Below are positions 49,638-60,800 of a stretch of 64,000 bases of DNA, in pieces. The first letter of the stretch is position 1; each line of letters starts with the position of its first letter. The position numbers and the translations under genes are program-made. The notes beneath the pieces are model-generated. The model was not told where the DNA came from, made no database searches, and was given only the letters and a program-made list of their open reading frames with translations. The stretch is taken from contig OY759274.1 in assembly GCA_963662155.1 (NCBI GenBank), positions 20,456,257 through 20,520,256 on the forward strand, in the 5' to 3' direction. The DNA is from Lamellibrachia columna (Eukaryota; Annelida; Polychaeta; Sabellida; Siboglinidae).

Positions 49638-50589
49638 GCGCACATAAGGATATTATCTTTCTTGTAACACGTACAATATATATATATATGTATATACATA
49701 CATACATATATACACACACACATACATATATATATATATGCATGCAACATACATACATTGTTGTTGTAAATAGGCCTGATTTTGAACAACAGTTTGATGG
49801 TCACTATGCTGTTCAAAAACACACATTATTCATGTTACGCGTTCTTGGCATGCCGCTGATGCCATGTTGACCCGTGTGACACTGACGCCTGATGCTAGAG
49901 TTGCAGCCACCAAGTGTCCCACATCTGCCTGCAGACTTGACACTGCGAGCCTCAGCTCGTCATCCAAGTGTCCGTCTGTTAGATGCGTTCATGGCTTGCA
50001 TTACACGAAGTTCATCTTCATTTTTCACTACCTGTTGCGAGCCCTGAGATTGTCAATCGGTCAGCAAACTCCCGTCTCAGCAGCTCAATGAATGCTACGA
50101 AGGCCTACATGTCCGGAGTAGCTAGTTTGGTTTCTATGAGTGTCAGGAAGTAATTTGCATCCCGCAGTTGTGTTTCCCACAATCGAAACCTGGTCTCGAA
50201 AGCGGAGACAAACTGGCACAGTTCATTGATTAGTTGTTCTCTTCTCTGGAGTTCGAGTGTTGACGAGTGCTATTAAAAACAACACATTATCACTCAAACA
50301 CAAAAAGATAGAAAATTCATGTCTGCATGTGGGCAAAACTTAATTAATTAAAGTTTTAAGGAAGTGAGAAATGTTTGATATGTTCATCGCGTGGAAATTG
50401 TATTACCGAGTTGCATTATGTGATATGTCTCGCCTAGAATTTAGTCTAGATAAGGCGTACTATTTTTTATTTTATATATCAATATTGCGGGCGCGAGCCC
50501 CGCCATGCATAATCTCGCTATCAGTCCGCGGGCCGCATGAAATAGCTCTGCGGGCCGCAGGTTGCCGACCCCTGCACTAGACCATATGG
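49464..50589 (-). pseudogene. tRNA-Glu right-edge copy, mutated and split by a hAT element
   Basis: 49464-49526 and 50583-50589 together make one tRNA-Glu. The B box is changed to TTCAATA and the acceptor 3' strand is altered (CAACGGG). A 1048-bp hAT insertion cuts between the D arm and the acceptor, duplicating CACTAGAC. Not expressible as a tRNA. Confidence 0.9.
49527..50574. mobile_element. hAT DNA transposon, non-autonomous, inside a tRNA gene
   Basis: The ends CAGGGTTCGGCAAC and GTTGCCGACCCCTG form ~14-bp terminal inverted repeats of hAT type. They are flanked by perfect 8-bp duplications CACTAGAC at 49519-49526 and 50575-50582. The interior carries (GCAC)n and (TA)n runs. Around 50040-50270 a minus-strand transposase remnant reads LCQFVSAFETRFRLWETQLR and later FIELLRREFADRL, like hAT transposases related to ZBED/GTF2IRD2-type genes. 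The rest of the transposase is gone. Confidence 0.93.
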
Positions 50590-50924
50590 GATCGGTTGAA
50601 TTCATATGGCTGCTGTAACAATGCGATACACCATTGGTAATGTGATAAGTTTATAACTATTGTGTATCATGTATCATACGTCAGGACATTGAAGGCAATT
50701 CGGCGGACTAGTGCAATGTTTTTGATGGTCATATATATATATAATATATATATATATACATATATGACTATAAAACTACTATAAAATATTATTATGTGTT
50801 AAGGATATGTTGAATCCCGCAATATGCTGGCAGAACCAACTTCGAAATCCAATAAAGCAATATTCGACTGTTATTCTCCATATCATTCTTGACTTTTCTT
50901 TTGCTCAGATATCAAGTCTTAGGT
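50590..50924. other. Diverged array flank
   Basis: 50589-50660 resembles the array spacer next to each tRNA (GGTTGAA..CATATGGCTG) but is clearly diverged. A (TA)n palindrome lies at 50741-50768. Confidence 0.5.
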
Positions 50925-51109
50925 AATTATACTCCAAACAGCCCAATCTTGAGCTAACACAGGAGTTTGGACCAACGGCTTTTAGTCTCTTCCGAAAGAC
51001 ACGGGCAAAGTGGGGAGAATGAAATTGTCCAAGCTTCGAAACGGCGGAGGTGAATCGAACCACCGTCCATTGACAGGCGGGTGCTCTAACCATTAGACCA
51101 CCGCTCCCC
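50925..51109 (-). mobile_element. tRNA-derived SINE
   Basis: The minus strand opens with a tRNA-like head (51041-51109) with A box TGGTCTAATGG and B box GGTTCGATTCA. It is Asp(GTC)-like in its loop but with mismatched stems. A non-tRNA body follows containing GAGACTAAAAGCCGTTGGTC, similar to conserved central domains of invertebrate SINEs. The 3' end is approximate. Confidence 0.65.
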
Positions 51110-51441
51110 TTAAATAGTATCAATATGTGAATGGTAGTTTATCAAGTTAGAGGCACCTGAAAACAAGTGAAAATAATGTGTGGGGTTTTGGGTGCTTAAC
51201 CCCTTGTTCACATTATTGGGCATCACAGACACAATTTGTATGTAAATGCAAAATTATAGCCATTGGCTAAAAGTTAAGTAAATTCCGATATCTCAACTTG
51301 TTGATATTCCATTTAAGATGTCTAATTTAATGATACGCCCTTATTGTATTCCAGGAATCTAAAGAAACGTTACAATGTAAATACGTAGACGACCATTGAT
51401 TCGATAGATGTATCGATTCAACGGTTGATATTAAATTTAAG
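51110..51441. other. Unassigned stretch, probably LINE 5' flank
   Basis: No gene. The last ~20 bp may be the 5' UTR of the next LINE. Confidence 0.3.
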
Positions 51442-52203
51442 ATGGCTAAAGTAAAGACCATCAGGCATTTAGTATGCGGGAGTTGTAGCAACTGGGTAGA
51501 CTTCGTCAAGTCCGGATGTGAGAAGTCCTGGGCTGAGGTTCAGGCGGATAGTTTTAGTTTTGAGTGTAGGGGATGTGTGAAGATGAAGGGACTAGATGTG
51601 GAGATGGAACGGCTGAGGCAGGTAGTTGTGGCATTGGTGGGAAGGGAAGAGATGGGTTGTACCGGTGATTCCGGTGGGGGACAGTGAATGATAGTGGGGG
51701 AAAGCGATGAGAGATGCTAGGGAAAGCTCACCTCAGCATGGGAGGAGGTAAGGTGACAGGATGGAAAAAGACTGGACGTAAGGAGATGGGGCGGAATGAA
51801 ATGGGAGGGAAGACGATAGGAGCGAAGGAGACGGGAGTGAAGGATATGGGAAGGAAGGAGACAGGAGGGAAGGCGATGGGAGGGTAAACTACTGGAGCAA
51901 AAGCACCAGGAGTGCAAAATAGCAAGGAAACGGGGGAAAGACATGTTGATGGGCGAGAGGGAGATGGACAACATGCTGCCTGGTGACACGACTGCAGGAG
52001 AGAATGCGACGGAAGGGATCTGACACAGGAGCTACTCTTAGGTAGTGATAGAGGATGGCAATTAGCTCATCAACTATGTAGGGAGGAGGAAGTTGGATTT
52101 GTGGGGATGTTTTGTTGGGAGGGCTGATATGTACGTGAGGGATGGGCTTCATCTTAGTGGAAAGGGAACAGCAGTGTTTGCTGATGAGCTATATCAGCAG
52201 TAA
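51442..52203 (+). pseudogene. LINE ORF1 with PHD-like finger and esterase end (broken)
   Basis: The N-terminus reads VCGSCSNWVDFVKSGC and then FSFECRGC, a PHD-like zinc finger. The frame is open to a TGA at 51685-51687. The middle is repetitive GGGAAGGAGA-type sequence with several stops. The end reads MYVRDGLHLSGKGTAVFADE with stop TAA 52201-52203, the catalytic Asp-His block of SGNH/GDSL esterases. PHD finger plus esterase is the known ORF1 layout of CR1-type LINEs. Confidence 0.75.
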
Positions 52204-52365
52204 TTGACAGTGGCATGGGAAGCATAATAAATATTTTTGGTAGCAAACATTGTTTAAACTAGAAGTGTGTGGGGGGGTATTTAGAGGTAAACCAAACAGG
52301 ACAAGAGGCCACTAGTATACACAATCCAGTAACGAAATGTCAGGAAAACGTTTCTGAAGCTGGTT

Positions 52366-52710
52366 ATGAATGCATGTTTAAATGCAAGGAGCATAGTAAA
52401 TAAGAAAAACGAATTAAACATTATGGTAGAAGATATTAACTCTCACATAACTGGTATAACCGAATCATGGGCCAACAAAGACATATCATATGCTGAATTA
52501 GGACTAACAGGATACGTAATATTTAGGAAAGATCGAATAGGAAGAAGGGGAGGGGGAGTTATTTTATATATTAAAGAATCTATTTTGGCTTATAAAATAA
52601 AATTAGAAAGGGAAGCAAATTGCGATGAAGCTGTTTGGTGCAATATAGTTACAGGAAATTCAACATTAATTACATTACATTATAAAAAAGCTAATCATAC
52701 CTCTGCATAA
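52366..52710 (+). CDS. LINE ORF2, N-terminal endonuclease fragment
   Basis: Reads LNARSIVNKKNELNIMVEDI, then ITGITESWANKDIS and IGRRGGGVILYIKES, motifs of APE-type endonucleases (Asn, then Glu in TES). It ends out of frame at the internal deletion. Confidence 0.75.
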   Translation: MNACLNARSIVNKKNELNIMVEDINSHITGITESWANKDISYAELGLTGYVIFRKDRIGRRGGGVILYIKESILAYKIKLEREANCDEAVWCNIVTGNSTLITLHYKKANHTSA

Positions 52711-53199
52711 AGCAAGTTAGGCCTCATTTAGAATACTGTATACAAGCTTGGAGACCATAATCGTAAGGATATAGATATGCTTGAAAGAATACAGAGGAGA
52801 GCAACTAATTCCAAAACCTTAGTTATGAAGAACGACTGAAAGAATGTGGTTTAACAACCTTAGAGACAGGGCGGTTAAGAGGAGATCAAATTGAAGTTTT
52901 TAAGATATTATATTGAATGAGTATGAATATATAAATATATATCTCACTCAAGAAAGATAACAGAACTAGAGGACATGAGGTAACATTAGTAAAGGATCAG
53001 TGTAGATTGGATATCAGGAAGTACTCGTTCTCACAGGGGACAATCTACAGATTGTGAAACTGCTAGCAGTGTGAATATGTTTAAAAACAAGGTTGACACA
53101 TATCTCGGGAGGGCGGATTATACGTTGGACTCTCGATAAGGCAATGGCTTCCTTGTCCACTTACCATCTAGGCCTTTGCCTTGGATGGCAATCTTGTTT

Positions 53200-53509
53200 T
53201 CATGGTTAATGGGGTGTGGCGTTAAACTGCAAAAGTACCATTCTCTCTTAGTTACACAGAGGCAGCAGTTTCACGGAGTAAATGAGCCAATACCAAGTTG
53301 CAACTAAATCACTAAAATAATTTAAAACTGACACACACTAACCGTTCCACATATGCATTCCATCACCTACCATCTGCACAGGGGCGACAAGTAGAAGAAT
53401 AAACGCTCCAAATAACTGATTAGGAGTACGTTTATCGTGACCAGCTGGTGATATTTCTGTAACTCTAGTCTGCAACAGGATTCCCAACTTGTCATCTCTC
53501 CTCTTTATA
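53200..53509. other. Unassigned stretch
   Basis: Nothing recognised. Confidence 0.4.
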
Positions 53510-53870
53510 CCTGAAGTCCAGGTGAGGCTGGCACCGATACCAGTCGTCGATTTGTTTGTCTTCTTCCATCACTGATCCCGTTTCACTGCTGTCTCCACCA
53601 CCCGTCTCCACTCCCTCGGTCTCGTTTTCCACTCCCCTCCCACTTCCGCCAAATCTCTCTTCAATGAGTCCTCCCATTTCTGTCTCGGTCTTCCTCTTCT
53701 CCTTCTACCCTCCACTAAGCGCATCTGTTCTCTTCGTCAACTGTTCCCCTTACATTCATTCCACGTGTCCAGCCCACTTCAGCCGGCTCCTCAACAGCTT
53801 CCTTTTGACACTGTCTTTCACACCAACCTCCTCCCTCAGTTCCTTCGCTTGCCCACTACTACGATAATTA
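53510..53870 (-). mobile_element. LINE C-terminal fragment
   Basis: The minus strand reads, with frameshifts, KLLRSRLKWAGHVERM-like, then RRRRGRPRQKWEDSLKRDLA and EWRRVVE. This is the common C-terminal signature of RTE/other LINE ORF2 (GRP..W.D). Several indels; dead. Confidence 0.6.
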
Positions 53871-54233
53871 CAAATATTCAAACCAGTAATTACCACCATT
53901 CTATCCCACTACCTGACTAAATGTCTGATAATAACGACGCAGTAATTTATTGTCTAGAATTATACTTTAGTCTTTTATCCACGCACTAGAATGCTAGAGT
54001 AAATGTATAACAAATTTTCAACAGTATATTTGTTGTGCAATACTACAATGTAGGTCAGACATATGCGAGCATTTCTGCCTCTGCCCGACAACTATTTATA
54101 GGCTTCAAAACATACAATACGAGCAATGTTCAACTGCCACCGTTCCAGCCAACACTGTTTCCAGTCCTGCAGTCTGCAATGAATAAAAGGTGATCACACA
54201 AAAATTGGAACCTGTACAACTTAATATAACTTC
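53871..54233. other. Intergenic, beyond the phosphatase gene 3' end
   Basis: No gene recognised. Confidence 0.4.
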
Positions 54234-54239
54234 TTTATT
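54234..54239 (-). terminator. Polyadenylation signal AATAAA of the phosphatase gene
   Basis: AATAAA on the minus strand, 444 bp beyond the stop codon of the TPTE/VSP gene. It is the most plausible 3' end seen. The 3' UTR would be 54220-54682. Confidence 0.5.
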
Positions 54240-54682
54240 GTAATTTTAAATGACACATTCTTTAGCACACATTTGCTTCACATGATGCATGATCACTGTG
54301 GAAAATTTCAGATGAATACCTTCAATTAACATCCTTGTTTTGATTGAGGTTTCTGCACATGTTCCAGATGTCGGCCGCATCACAGCAGACACACTTGAAT
54401 TCGATGAGCAAATATTTAAAAACGACACACTGGGAAGCACTAATTGAATGAATTCTGCCAGATTTTTTTTCTGAAATCATCTATGGGTGTGGCCTTTGTT
54501 GGTCGAAGTTGCCCTTAAGATAGAATAGTGGCTATGCATCTAGGGAGGCAAACATATGCCAGAAAACATGTCATTTGAAATAAAAACAAGGAAGTTACAT
54601 TAAGTTGTACGGATAACATTTTTGAGTGACCCTTGTCTGCAAAATTGGCTGCATCCAATACGCCATGCGTTCGGCAAGAACC

Positions 54683-54860
54683 TCATTCTGGCAATAAGTT
54701 GCCAACGGTTACGTGAGCACATGATTCCAATGAGTCGGATAAATGTCCTGATGTACGCATCAACTCGTTGAAGTAAAAGTCAACCCCAAAACCCTCGCGA
54801 TAAACCTGCCACGTACTTGGCTTGTGAGGGTTGTCAAGCTCCTCGCGAGGCAGCCACAAT
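54683..54860 (-). CDS. TPTE2: Phosphatase gene last coding exon
   Basis: 178 nt to the stop TGA at 54683-54685. It reads [38 protein letters not shown], then a tail ending VTVGNLLPE. The tail after FYF is longer than the end of the C2 core and is not conserved to my eye. Confidence 0.92.
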
Positions 54861-57800
54861 CTGCAACAGATACGTAGACTCTGACTAACACAATCATGGA
54901 TAACTGAATTGGCTGTTTAAAGGGAATAAAAACAACGACTGCTTGAAATTATATTATAGTACATCTTGTAGTATATTTCCATAACACTGAAAATTTAATT
55001 AGAATTCAATTAAAAATAATACTCTGTTCTACCAGCCTGTCTAGATTATTCATATTTTTCCTGCGCTTATCAACAAGCGTTGGCATGACGTCACTTATGA
55101 CAAGGAAGTGCTACAAAACTGGTACTTTCCATTCATTCACCGTACCATTGACAGTGATAGCCGTTGTTTAGAAGCGAACGTCAGAATGGTTTATTGTGCG
55201 GCATTTGATTGTAATGTAAACAGTAGTAAGAATGCAGTAATATGTAGTTGGTTTAAGTTCCCTATGGAGCCAACTTTGTAAAAAAAAGCAAATTTCAAGC
55301 CGACGAAACACAACCAGATTTGCTTGCTTTGAGAAAACTTGATTCGACTGCGATCCGGACCAGAAAAAGTGGCAGCCCTGAATTATCATGGTGCTAAAAT
55401 CTCTTTGAAAGAGGATGATGTGCCAACATTATTCCCAGTAGTGGAAGCTATGTTGATGCCACCAATCCATAGAACACAGGCAGCGACATGGGCGTCGACA
55501 ACCACGGTCCACTTAGGCTTGAAGCAAGCTGTCAGAGTGGATACAGGTGATGTCGGCTCACCGTGAATTTGACCTGGTGAATTTAGACAGCATTCTTTGA
55601 TACCTCGCTATATTTTTTTTCCATTTTAACATGCGAGAAGCGAGTGAGACGATCATTAGTGCTTATGCAATTCATTGTATCCCTAAAATTCATATCATAT
55701 ATTTTATATTATTATACAAAAAATTACAATATTATATACAATTGAATAATTTAAATAAATAAAATGATAATTATCATAATATCTGGTTTCTATATTTCTA
55801 GATTTTCATGTGTTTCCCCTCACCAGGGAAAATTCTTGATAGATTTGTTTTATTAAATCAAACACAGAGTAATGACAGTGATAAGTGATTATTGTATTGT
55901 TACTACGACAGAGCCACCTGAGCCAGCAAACTTCTCAGGTCCTTCTGGCTAGTTCTTCTAAGCCTAGCTCTGCGAAGAGATGGCAAGTTTTTGTTTATTT
56001 TTATCTTTATATGGAAGTAAGAGTAATGTAACGTCCAAGTCACATTTGTATGTATATGGTAGATATATGAGGAGAATCTTGGCAGCTCTACGTGGTCGTT
56101 TTCATGGTTTGGTCAGAAAGTAAATAAGATCTAATCATTACTTAACTGCTCCGAATTCAAAGATGATTCTGTGGTATCACTTGACGCTACGGTTCAAAAT
56201 CATTATGTTATACGTGTTATTCTGGAAAATTGACATTGCCATCACTCGCCATAGTGACGCAAGTGAAATTAAACTGAAGCATTGCAAAGAAATCACTGAT
56301 TGAATTTAAATCACAAGTGACAAAACCACGTAGTCGGCCATCTCATTAACTTCGAATTTTATGTGTGCTTTGTGAGTTAGATGCATTAAACATCTAATTT
56401 TACCTATAAATAAATTTTTCATAATTTTTTTATTTTGACATGTAGTACATACAATATTAAACTTTGTGTATACACCGAAAAAGCATTTTAGCTAGAATCA
56501 ACTCTATTGGCCTGGACAGAATAATTCCTGCTGTTACTCTTTCCATTTCTTATTTACAACACCTTATGTTACGCAACCACGGAGATATTTAATGTACTGC
56601 TATTACTTCATATTTTTATATTCCATTCTCAGAAACTCAATATGTCATGGAACAGATTTTGAACATTGGCAGAGGACACCAAAAGATGCCACTTTTGTTC
56701 GCAAACATTTTACAGCATTCTCATGAAATCTGGGATCACATTATGGTGCTTTTTTATTGGTAATATGCTTGTTATCCTATGTCCCACACCATATATATTT
56801 TTGGGCGGTGCTGGGTTGAACAAGTACTAAAGATTATATGCTGTTTTTTACTTTAAGAACTTACGTGACCACCCCTTAGAAGTCAGAATCACAAAACTCG
56901 AAGGTGGAACTACGTAGATGGAGAACACACTCACCTGTTATTCTCAATGAAGGCCGTGTGGAACCAGCAGTAGAAGCCACAGTTGTCGTATCCTGTTGGT
57001 ACTTTCTGAATCACAACACTCAAACACTGCTAATGACACCCACTGTTCTCACCAGAGAAGAAACAGTGCACTGGATGACGATTTTGAAATCTGTTGGATG
57101 GTACAAGTCCTCAGTCAGCTAGCGAGTTTATGTTGTTGGATGGTACAAGTCCTCAGTCAGCTAGCGAGTTTACATTGTTGAATGGTACAAGCCCTCAGTC
57201 AGCTAGCGAGTTTACCTTGCTGGATGGTACAAGTCTTCAGTCAGCTAGCAAGTTTACATTGTTGAATGGTACAAGCCCTCAGTCAGCTAGCGAGTTTACA
57301 TTGTTGAATGGTACAAGCCCTCAGTCAGCTAACGAGTTTACATTGCTGGATGGTACAAGTCCTCAGTCAACTAGCGAGTTTACGTTGTTGGATGGTACAA
57401 GTCCTCAGTCAGCTAGCGAGTTTACATGTTGAATGGTACAAGCCCTCAGTCAGCTAGCGAGTTTACATTGCTGGATGGTACAAGTCTTCAGTCAGCTAGC
57501 AAGTTTACATTGTTGAATGGTACAAGCCCTCAGTCAGCTAGCGAGTTTACATTGTTGAATGGTACAAGCCCTCAGTCAGCTAACGAGTTTACATTGCTGG
57601 ATGGTACAAGTCCTCAGTCAACTAGCGAGTTTACATTGCTGGATGGTACAAGTCTTCAGTCAGCTAGCAAGTTTACATTGTTGAATGGTACAAGCCCTCA
57701 CTCAGCTAGCGAGTTTACATTGTTGAATGGTACAAGCCCTCAGTCAGCTAACGAGTTTACATTGCTGGATGGTACAAGTCTTCAGTCAGCTAGCAAGTTT

Positions 57801-60800
57801 ACATTGTTGAATGGTACAAGCCCTCAGTCAGCTAGCGAGGTTACATTGCTGGATGGTACAAGCCCTCAGTCAGCTAGCGAGTTTATATTGTTGAATGGTA
57901 CAAGCCCTCAGTCAGCTAGCGAGTTTACATTGTTAAATGGTACAAGCCCTCAGTCAGCTAGCAAGTTTACATTGCTGGATGGTACAAGCCCTGTCAGCTA
58001 GCGAGTTTGCATTGTTGAATGGTACAAGCCCTCAGTCAGCTAGCGAGTTTACACTGTTGAATGGTACAAGCCCTCAGTCAGCTAGCGAGTTTACATTGTT
58101 GAATGGTACAAGCCCTCAGTCAGCTAGTGAGTTTACATTGCTGGATGGTACAAGCCCTGTCAGCTAGCGAGTTTACATTGCTGGATGGTATGAGTATCCT
58201 CACTGCCAGGGGGACTGCTGAGGACAACAGTGCCCCCTGTCAGATAACCCTGTTGAAATGTTGAACTTAGTGTTGCTGCATTAACCAATAGGCTACATCA
58301 CTACAACTTTCAGGTATTTGCCATGTGGCTAATCGTGGATGATGTTATATGTAATGTTTGGGAAGTAACTTTAGTGGCAGTGGACCCGTCATCGTTGGTT
58401 GGACAGGTTCGTGGAAACGCTATTTGAAGTTTAGCAGGGCCCGCCTAGTTCCCAGAAATACATCGACCTAGACAAGAAGTGTGATGAAGAACAAATGATT
58501 CAGCCTACATTCACACAATGCGTGGAAAAAACAAAGTTCCATGTTTCAACAGGATTATCTGCCAGGAGTAGTGTAGTACTACTACCACCCCTGGTTAGTG
58601 AAGTCCTCAGTCAGCTAACAAGGTTAGTTTTAGAACTTACTGAGGTGCAGAAAAACATGACCTTGATATCATCCTCAAGGATCGGTGAGTTAAACACCTT
58701 CACAATGAGGCTGCGTCTGATTGTATCGAATACCGTCTGGAAAATAGGCAAACAAATATATTAAAATGGCACACATACTCTGAAATACAAAAGAATAAAT
58801 CTCTAGTATTATGCAAGTATTATTACACTGAGGTGCTTATGTTAGGTATAACTGTCAGATGCTACATTCGGATGCCACCATTGGGCTCTACATTTGGATG
58901 CCATCATTGGGCTCTACATTCGGATGCCACCATCGGGCTCTACATTAGGATGACACCATTGGATTCTACATTCGTATACCACCATTGGACTCTACATTCG
59001 GATGTCACCATTGGGCTCTACATTCGGATACCATCATTGGATTCTACATTCGGATGCCACCATTGGAGTCTACATTCAGATGTCACCATTGGGTTCTGCA
59101 TTTGGATGCCACCACTGGGCTCTACATTCAAATGCCACTATTAGACTCTACATTTGGGTGCCACCATTGGGCTCTACATTCGGATGCCACCTTTGGGCTC
59201 TATGTTCATATGCCACTTTTGGGCTCTATGTTCATATGTCACTATTGGGCTCTACATTCAGATGCCAGCATTGGGCTCTACATTCATATGCCACCATTGC
59301 GCTCTACATTCAGATGCCATCATTGTGCTCTACATTCGGATACCACCATTGGGCTCTACATTTGGATGCCACCATCGGGCTCTACATCCAGATGCCACCA
59401 TTGGGCTCTACTTTCAGATGAATCATGTCCTTTTTTGGAGTCTACTTCCATGATAAAAAAATCCAAATGTCAAATTGCACAAATGTTATATTTTATAATT
59501 TATTAAAATGTATTGCTTTTGCAGCATCTATTATTTGCATGAATCCTCAGATAATGGGCAGAAACCAGTCACCACTAACACTGGCAAAGAGATAAGTCTA
59601 CAACATGGTAACTCGCACAATCACCTCTTTACCTTGCAGTTAAGACCCGTTCCAAAATTGATATCAAATTTCTCTCCCTCCACGTTCAGCCGACACCATA
59701 AGTCAGTGCCATCCCCTTTTCCTATCCCTGGCGTGTGAAACGAATCACACATTATGTTCAGGTCACAAGTTAAACATCTGCTGTGATGTGTTTTGACACT
59801 GCACAACAATTCTTTAAAGATTCCACCTTGTAGCTAAGTATGTTTCACATATCATTACGTATGCAAACATTTGTTGTGACACATTGTAACATAATGGTTA
59901 ACTTTAATAATTGTCTGGAATGTACACACTATTGTAAATCAATTAGGATTACACAAATCCTATGGGGTGGTCTACTTCCCTGCACTTATGCATTCGTGTA
60001 TTAATAGTAATAATAATAATACAGTTTTTATAGCACAGACTCCGCTACTATACAGATCAATGTTTTATGCCTATAATCCAGTATTAAAAAATATATATAA
60101 TACTATATATTATTATATAAATCTAGTTAAAAAATTGAAATACAGTACAGTTGATGACACAGATTAAAATAATATACCTGATACTCGGACAATGTTCATT
60201 CTATTGAGCAACAATCGCTTTGTTCGAGGCATCCGTCCGTTGAATACATTCCAAACGAGGTCAAAATATCCAACGTATCGGCTCTGAAAGACACACACAC
60301 ACATATGTATGTGCACACGTGCATGCAGTCATGCAGGCAGACTGGTCAAGAGAGTGCAAACAGTAAGATATGATAGCCAGCTTTTTGTTGTCACTAAGCT
60401 TAAAGGTTCTACACACCATGATATACAGTCCTTGGGACCGCTCAAAGCTCTTTACACTTCACTCCTTGGCAGACCTGTTCATTCTAACACCAAGTTGTCT
60501 TCTCTGGGAAGCATTCAGCTATGCTGCAATTATTGCACAAAGACTATTCATTCACACATAGTCACCACTGTCTATAATTAAGTAGTCATTTATTCAGTCG
60601 AGTGGACTGAGCATTGTGGGGTGAACTATTAAGTCAAGGGGACTGAGCAGCGTGGGGTGAACTATTCAGTCGAGTGGACTGAGCAGCGTGGGGTGAATTA
60701 TTCAGTCGAGTGGACTGAGCAGCGTGGGGTGAACTATTCAGTCAAGTCGACTGAGCAGCGTGGGGTGAACTATTCAGTCGAGTGGACTGAGCAGTGTGGG

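Larger units (their letters stand above)
51430..53199 (+). mobile_element. CR1-like LINE with 5' end kept and RT deleted
   Basis: The order is ORF1 (51442-52203, broken), the ORF2 endonuclease start (52366-52710), then a jump into the RT thumb (RPHLEYCIQAWRP at about 52715) and the C-terminus with the 3' UTR. The tail and 3' UTR closely match the 31891-33227 copy, so both belong to one family. The central ORF2 (rest of the endonuclease and the RT palm) is missing. Confidence 0.85.

Noticed and set aside
51041..51109. Functional tRNA-Asp gene
   Set aside because: The anticodon and acceptor stems do not pair and the sequence continues into a SINE body.
57094..58167. Long plus-strand frames with a [14 protein letters not shown] repeat
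   Set aside because: Frame-breaking indels inside the array and location in an intron of the minus-strand phosphatase gene.
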